Positions 6,287 through 9,625 of a stretch of DNA of 9,625 bases are shown piece by piece. Both the position numbers and the translations under genes were made by a program. The notes below the pieces were generated by a model. It was not told the origin of the DNA. It saw only the letters and a list, made by a program, of their open reading frames with translations, and made no database searches. How positions within the stretch are numbered: position 1 is the stretch's first letter; each line of letters starts with the position of its first letter. Source of the DNA: JBEGTT01 sp041179245 (GTDB lineage Bacteria > Pseudomonadota > Gammaproteobacteria > Burkholderiales > Rhodocyclaceae); assembly GCA_041179245.1 (NCBI GenBank), contig JBEGTT010000115.1, positions 1 through 9,625 on the forward strand. Reading direction: 5' to 3'.

Positions 6287-7756
6287 ATGTCGCGTTTAAA
6301 GAACCGATTGTTGGCAATTATGTTGTCTTGTAGCTTGGTTCTAAGCCCGAGCGGTCAACTGTGGGCGGTGGATGAATTGCCTGAACTGGGCGATGTGGCG
6401 GGTGCTGATTTGTCTCCGCTGGCGGAAAAGAAAATTGGCCGCAAGATCATGAATGAAATTCGCTGGCACGAACCCATGTATCTGGATGATCCCGAGGTTG
6501 AGGCTTACCTCAACCGACTTGGGAGCCGATTGGTGGCTGCAAGCCCTGATCCGGCGATTGGATTTGAATTTTTTGCGGTCAATGATCGAATGATTAACGC
6601 CTTTGCTACCTTTGGTGGTTACGTTGGCGTGAATACAGGCTTGTTGCTGAATGCGGACTCTGAATCAGAGCTGGCAGGGGTGTTGGCTCACGAAGTCTCC
6701 CATGTTACCCAGCATCATCTGGCTCGCCAGATTAGCCAGGGCAAGGTGGCTTCGATGGCGGTATTGGCCGCAATGGTGGTTGCCTTGTTGGCAGCACATA
6801 GTAGTAGTTCCGCCGGGATGGGCGCAGCGGTTGGTGCGCAGGCGGGGGTAATGCAGTCTCAGTTGGGTTTTAGCCGTGATTTTGAGCGTGAAGCAGATCG
6901 GGTCGGACTACAAACCCTGAATAAAGCCGGTTTTGACCCAACCGGTATGTCAGGCTTTTTCGCCAAGCTCCAAAAGGCTAGCCGGGTTTATGAAAACAAT
7001 GCACCGGTTTATTTACGAACTCACCCGCTGACCACGGAGCGGATTGCTGACATGCAGAACCGCGAAAGCCTGTTGCCCTATCATCAGGTGCCAGATAGCC
7101 TTGAGTTTCATCTGATTCGCGCCAAATTACGGGCCGAACAGGGAACACCTGCTGAAGCAACTAAATATTTTCGGGACTTGTTAGGGGCTGGCAAAGCACA
7201 GCATGCAGGGGCTGCAACTTATGGTTTAGCCATTGCCTTGTCGCGGGTGAAGGACTGGGTAGCGGTGGATAAAACGATTGCTGATGCACGGCAGCAACGG
7301 CTTAGTCATACCATGTTGGATAGATTGGCGGCAGAAAGCCGGCTTGCTCAAGGCGATGTTGTCGCCGGGCTTAAAGCCTATGTCGTGGCCTTGTCTAAAG
7401 AACCAGATAATCCGGCGTTGATTTATGGTTATGCCGAGGCGTTGGTTCGGTTTGGGCGGGCAGAAGAGGCCTTTAACCTGACGGATCGTCGCTTGAGAAA
7501 GGTAAATTCGGATGGTTTCGCGTGGCAATTACAGGCCAAAAGTGCAGCGGCCTTAGGCCGAAAATCGGCAGAGCATCGGGCGCAAGGTGAGTTTTACGCC
7601 TTGCAGGAAAAAACCGCTGCGGCCGTGGAGCAATTCCAAATCGCCCAACAAGCGGGCGACGGCGATTTTTATGAAATGTCGATGATTGATGCCCGACTTC
7701 AGGTACTCAAACGGAAAAGAATAGAAGAGATCAGTGAGGGTCGAAAATATAACTAA
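6287..7756 (+). CDS. bepA: Periplasmic M48 metalloprotease with TPR tail (BepA/YfgC-like)
   Basis: The 489-residue protein matches the length of E. coli BepA (487). Residues 1-27 form a Sec signal peptide: basic M-S-R-L-K-N-R, a hydrophobic core, and likely cleavage after L-W-A. The M48 zinc site is H-E-V-S-H at 135-139 (two His ligands, catalytic Glu136). A third ligand, Glu200, sits in F-E-R-E-A-D. His246 in R-T-H-P fits the histidine known in E. coli BepA to gate the active site. A hydrophobic stretch at 155-170 lies between the ligands. The C-terminal half (about 270-489) is helical and TPR-like. In E. coli, BepA assists or degrades outer-membrane proteins such as LptD at the BAM complex. 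The start is 2 bases after the transporter stop, so it shares the Rieske operon. Protease family and location are firm; the client proteins are inferred. Confidence 0.9.
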   Translation: MSRLKNRLLAIMLSCSLVLSPSGQLWAVDELPELGDVAGADLSPLAEKKIGRKIMNEIRWHEPMYLDDPEVEAYLNRLGSRLVAASPDPAIGFEFFAVNDRMINAFATFGGYVGVNTGLLLNADSESELAGVLAHEVSHVTQHHLARQISQGKVASMAVLAAMVVALLAAHSSSSAGMGAAVGAQAGVMQSQLGFSRDFEREADRVGLQTLNKAGFDPTGMSGFFAKLQKASRVYENNAPVYLRTHPLTTERIADMQNRESLLPYHQVPDSLEFHLIRAKLRAEQGTPAEATKYFRDLLGAGKAQHAGAATYGLAIALSRVKDWVAVDKTIADARQQRLSHTMLDRLAAESRLAQGDVVAGLKAYVVALSKEPDNPALIYGYAEALVRFGRAEEAFNLTDRRLRKVNSDGFAWQLQAKSAAALGRKSAEHRAQGEFYALQEKTAAAVEQFQIAQQAGDGDFYEMSMIDARLQVLKRKRIEEISEGRKYN

Positions 7757-7768
7757 TGTTGTTTTCGA
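7741..7768 (+). repeat. AU-rich hairpin spanning the bepA stop codon
   Basis: TCGAAAATA (7741-7749) pairs with TGTTTTCGA (7760-7768) as a 9-pair stem with one G-U pair and a 10-base loop that contains the stop codon. No T-run follows, so it is not a classical terminator; it could stabilise the 3' end of the mRNA. The surrounding 7741-7806 is strikingly AT-rich, and GAAAATATAAC (7743-7753) recurs almost unchanged at 7770-7781. Confidence 0.35.
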
Positions 7769-7829
7769 TGAAAAATATAACAATAATTAAATATATGAAT
7801 TCAAAGGGATTTGTTCCACTGGCATAGCC

Positions 7830-7856
7830 TAAAGTTTCACCAGAAACTGCCGAATA
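7830..7856 (+). promoter_or_regulatory. Sigma-28 (FliA) flagellar promoter
   Basis: TAAAGTTT (7830-7837) is a perfect match to the enterobacterial sigma-28 -35 element. After exactly 11 bases comes GCCGAATA (7849-7856), six of eight matches to the -10 element GCCGATAA. The promoter lies 50 bases before a flagellin ATG, the standard target of this late-flagellar sigma factor. Transcription would start near 7863. Flagellin should therefore be made only after hook completion, when FliA is freed from its anti-sigma factor; fliA and flgM are not in this window. Confidence 0.9.
7833..7848 (+). repeat. Inverted repeat inside the sigma-28 promoter
   Basis: AGTTTC (7833-7838) and GAAACT (7843-7848) are a perfect six-base inverted repeat with a four-base spacer ACCA. 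It covers the 3' half of the -35 element and the whole spacer. It could be an operator that allows a repressor to block the promoter, or it could be chance, since part of it is fixed by the -35 consensus. Confidence 0.4.
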
Positions 7857-7866
7857 GGGTTGGTCA

Positions 7867-7885
7867 GAAACCGGTTATCGGTTTT
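7867..7885 (+). repeat. Hairpin in the flagellin 5' leader
   Basis: AAACCG (7868-7873) pairs with CGGTTT (7879-7884) around the loop GTTAT, with one extra G-U pair outside. It starts a few bases after the predicted sigma-28 transcription start and is followed by TTTTAAATAATTT. It could protect the 5' end of the flagellin mRNA. For transcripts coming from bepA, the hairpin plus T-rich tail could act as a weak terminator. Stem length is modest, so the call is tentative. Confidence 0.4.
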
Positions 7886-7906
7886 AAATAATTTCTCATC
7901 CCATTC

Positions 7907-9244
7907 ATGCCCTTTGGAATTTCATCATTTTCGTTTGCCTCACTTCAGCGTAACTTTAGTTCGCTGGGAACCGGTCTAGCAGAGTCGGTTCGACGGCTGT
8001 CGACAGGAAGCCGGGTCAATAGTGCGAAAGATGACGCAGCCGGGTTAGCCATATCAACCCGGATGCAAGCCCAGGTGCGAGGGAATACCCAAGCAATACG
8101 CAATGTCAATGATATGGTTTCCTACATGCAGGTTGGTGAGGCTAGCATGTCCAAGATCGCGGATAGTTTGCTAAAAATTAGAGATGTGGCGGTGCAGTCT
8201 GCCAATGGTGATTTAAGCGTTAACGATCGCGGCCAATTGCAAAAGGAAGTCGATCAACTTACCCAAGAAATATCCAGAATTATTGATGGCGCGCAGTTCA
8301 ATGGAATGAATGTTCTAAAAAATGAGAATGCTATGGACATTCAGATTAGTGCAGATGGTTCTGCAAAGATGAAGGTTTCGGGGATGTCGTTGGCTGGAGG
8401 GGCAACCAGTAAAACCACGACGGAGGAAGTAACCGATACTTTCCAAGTTCCCGTCGATCCTGTACCGGCATCTGCGGCAGCGATTGCTCAGGCTGCGGCG
8501 GCGACGGCTTACATGAATACCATGCTTAACTACAAGAAATCCAGTGCCCAGACATTCATGACACAGGCAGTGAATCGATCGGGTATGACGGTGGTAAGTG
8601 GTCGTGTAAGGAAGACCGGGTCGAACGTTGTGTTTAATCCACAGACACCACAGAACACAGCGGTCAATAATATTTTTCAGGCCATCCAATCTACCTACAA
8701 CGCTAACATTGGGTCGAAAAATGCGACGACACTGATGATTTCAGCGGCACAAGCAGTTACCAATGCCTATATTGCTGCAGCTCAGCCAACACCGGGTGGT
8801 TTCACGACGGTTACCACGACCCGGACAGTCTCTACTACCCAGACTACTGGCAACCCCGGACTCAAAGGCTATGATGCCAACGGTGCGGCGGCTGGGCTTT
8901 TTGATGTTTCCTCTAACGCAAATGCGGCAGAATCGCTGGCTTATATTGATTCGGATATTGATAAACTCAACGAAATGAGAGCCTCTTTTGGGGCCTATCA
9001 GGTACGGTTAGAGAGTATAGGCAACAGTTTGATGGAGTCCGTGAGCAATCTCAATTCTAGTAATAGCCGAATCAGTGATACTGATTACGCGGTTGAGTTT
9101 GCTCAGATGAGCAAGTTCTCAATGATTTCTCAAAGTGCTATGGCGATGATGGCGCATGCCAATATTTCCTCCAAGATGGTGCTTAACTTGCTCGGAAATA
9201 ACAGTTCGCAAAACGGACTTTTCGTTGGAGGAGTAGCGCGGTAA
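7907..9244 (+). CDS. fliC: Flagellin with atypical central domain and C-terminal tail
   Basis: Flagellin is exported through the flagellar type III system and polymerises into the filament. The protein has 445 residues and no cysteine. Residues 1-160 form the N-terminal D0/D1 region, with family motifs R-L-S-T-G-S-R-V-N-S-A-K-D-D-A-A-G-L-A-I-S (split here as 30-39 and 40-50), I-R-D-V-A-V-Q-S-A-N-G (91-101) and F-N-G-M-N-V-L (131-137). Residues 341-428 are the matching C-terminal D1/D0 helices, with S-D-T-D-Y-A and ending in V-L-N-L-L-G. The first ten residues (M-P-F-G-I-S-S-F-S-F) differ from the usual M-A-x-x-I-N-T-N. The middle (about 160-340) is Ala- and Thr-rich and I do not recognise it. 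A tail of about 16 residues follows the usual end. The ATG has no Shine-Dalgarno, but a stop codon 18 bases upstream and the flagellin homology fix this start. It is a single flagellin gene under a sigma-28 promoter, with no fliD, flaG or fliS nearby. Confidence 0.95.
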   Translation: MPFGISSFSFASLQRNFSSLGTGLAESVRRLSTGSRVNSAKDDAAGLAISTRMQAQVRGNTQAIRNVNDMVSYMQVGEASMSKIADSLLKIRDVAVQSANGDLSVNDRGQLQKEVDQLTQEISRIIDGAQFNGMNVLKNENAMDIQISADGSAKMKVSGMSLAGGATSKTTTEEVTDTFQVPVDPVPASAAAIAQAAAATAYMNTMLNYKKSSAQTFMTQAVNRSGMTVVSGRVRKTGSNVVFNPQTPQNTAVNNIFQAIQSTYNANIGSKNATTLMISAAQAVTNAYIAAAQPTPGGFTTVTTTRTVSTTQTTGNPGLKGYDANGAAAGLFDVSSNANAAESLAYIDSDIDKLNEMRASFGAYQVRLESIGNSLMESVSNLNSSNSRISDTDYAVEFAQMSKFSMISQSAMAMMAHANISSKMVLNLLGNNSSQNGLFVGGVAR

Positions 9245-9286
9245 GCTCCGCCGAGTTTACTCGCTCACTCTCAGGAAATCAGGCTT

Positions 9287-9514
9287 ATGCAAGTTGACCA
9301 AGAACTGGATGTTCAAAATCTAAAGTGCCCGCTACCCATTTTAAGAACCAAGAAGATGTTGGCTCAAATGGTCACCGGGCAGGTGTTGCACGTGTTGGCT
9401 ACTGACCCGGCGTCAGTCGATGATTTTTCGGCTTTTGCTAGGCAAACGGGTAATGCGTTGCTGGATCAACAGTCGTCTGAGGGCGTTTTTGAGTTTTGGC
9501 TGCGCCGCAAATAA
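9287..9514 (+). CDS. tusA: Sulfurtransferase TusA family protein
   Basis: The 75-residue protein has the TusA/SirA signature: D-V-Q-N-L-K-C-P-L-P-I-L-R-T-K-K, with the sulfur-carrying cysteine at position 14 and the C-P-x-P motif at 14-17. The rest fits the small two-layer fold (V-L-H-V-L-A-T-D-P strand, then helix D-F-S-A-F-A, then a final strand E-F-W-L-R). TusA relays persulfide sulfur from a cysteine desulfurase, in E. coli for tRNA 2-thiouridine and molybdenum cofactor synthesis; other members serve sulfur oxidation. Nothing in the window points to sulfur oxidation, so the housekeeping role is more likely. AGG runs (9274-9276 and 9281-9283) lie before the ATG as possible ribosome sites. 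It starts 42 bases after the flagellin stop, and no strong terminator separates the two. The next gene begins 8 bases downstream. Confidence 0.93.
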   Translation: MQVDQELDVQNLKCPLPILRTKKMLAQMVTGQVLHVLATDPASVDDFSAFARQTGNALLDQQSSEGVFEFWLRRK

Positions 9515-9522
9515 ATCCCTAG

Positions 9523-9625
9523 ATGTTTGCCTTATTTGAAGATCGCTTAGCTACGTCCGGTGCCAATAGCATTAACACTCCCGGTCAAACTGTCGCGTGG
9601 CTGTTCGATCATTTGGTCGAGCGTA
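9523..9625 (+). CDS. Start of an unrecognised gene, cut by the window edge
   Basis: An ATG 8 bases after the tusA stop opens a frame that stays open for 34 codons to the end of the window. The visible protein begins M-F-A-L-F-E-D-R-L and later contains P-G-Q-T-V-A-W-L-F-D-H-L. No Shine-Dalgarno is visible, so translation would depend on coupling to tusA. The fragment is too short to name. That it is a real gene is suggested only by its tight spacing, orientation and open frame. Confidence 0.5.
   Translation, partial: MFALFEDRLATSGANSINTPGQTVAWLFDHLVER

Noticed and set aside
6320..6335. Possible lipoprotein lipobox ending at Cys15 of the M48 protease
   Set aside because: The residues before the cysteine (M-L-S) do not fit a lipobox, and a normal cleavage site after L-W-A fits better.
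9252..9263. CGAG-TTTA-CTCG hairpin after flagellin as a terminator
   Set aside because: The stem has only four pairs and no T-run follows.

Overview
The window reads as chromosomal DNA of a flagellated, respiring Gram-negative proteobacterium, most likely a betaproteobacterium. This assignment is an inference. It rests on the cbb3-oxidase assembly genes, the ispA-dxs-folE2 run divergent from a Rieske oxygenase, a BepA-type periplasmic protease, TusA, and a flagellin under a sigma-28 type promoter. I see no rRNA, tRNA, CRISPR array, insertion sequence or phage gene, and all complete genes have intact frames.

Left end (1-464, + strand): the last 99 codons of a CcoI-like copper P-type ATPase overlap ccoS by 10 bases. 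This is the end of a cbb3 cytochrome oxidase maturation cluster that lies mostly outside the window. Next (469-4111, - strand) is a compact three-gene operon transcribed ispA, dxs, folE2: a short-chain prenyl diphosphate synthase, the first enzyme of the MEP isoprenoid pathway, and the FolE2 form of GTP cyclohydrolase I. It ends 4 bases from the ccoS stop, in convergent orientation. A 190-base divergent region (4112-4301) carries a plausible promoter on each strand.

Right of it (4302-7756, + strand) is a second compact operon: an orphan Rieske-type ring-hydroxylating oxygenase alpha subunit, a ten-helix EamA/DMT transporter, and a BepA-like M48 metalloprotease with signal peptide and TPR-like tail. 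Gaps are 9 and 2 bases. A 150-base AT-rich intergenic region then carries an almost consensus sigma-28 (FliA) promoter, two small inverted repeats and no Shine-Dalgarno sequence. It drives a flagellin (7907-9244) whose termini are flagellin-like but whose Ala/Thr-rich middle and C-terminal tail are unusual. tusA follows (9287-9514), and an unrecognised gene starts at 9523 and runs off the end.

Most of the window is housekeeping. The items most worth a second look are the flagellin (atypical insert and tail, leader without an SD, lone position between bepA and tusA) and the orphan Rieske oxygenase co-transcribed with a transporter and an envelope protease. I found no convincing evidence for an entirely new multi-gene system.
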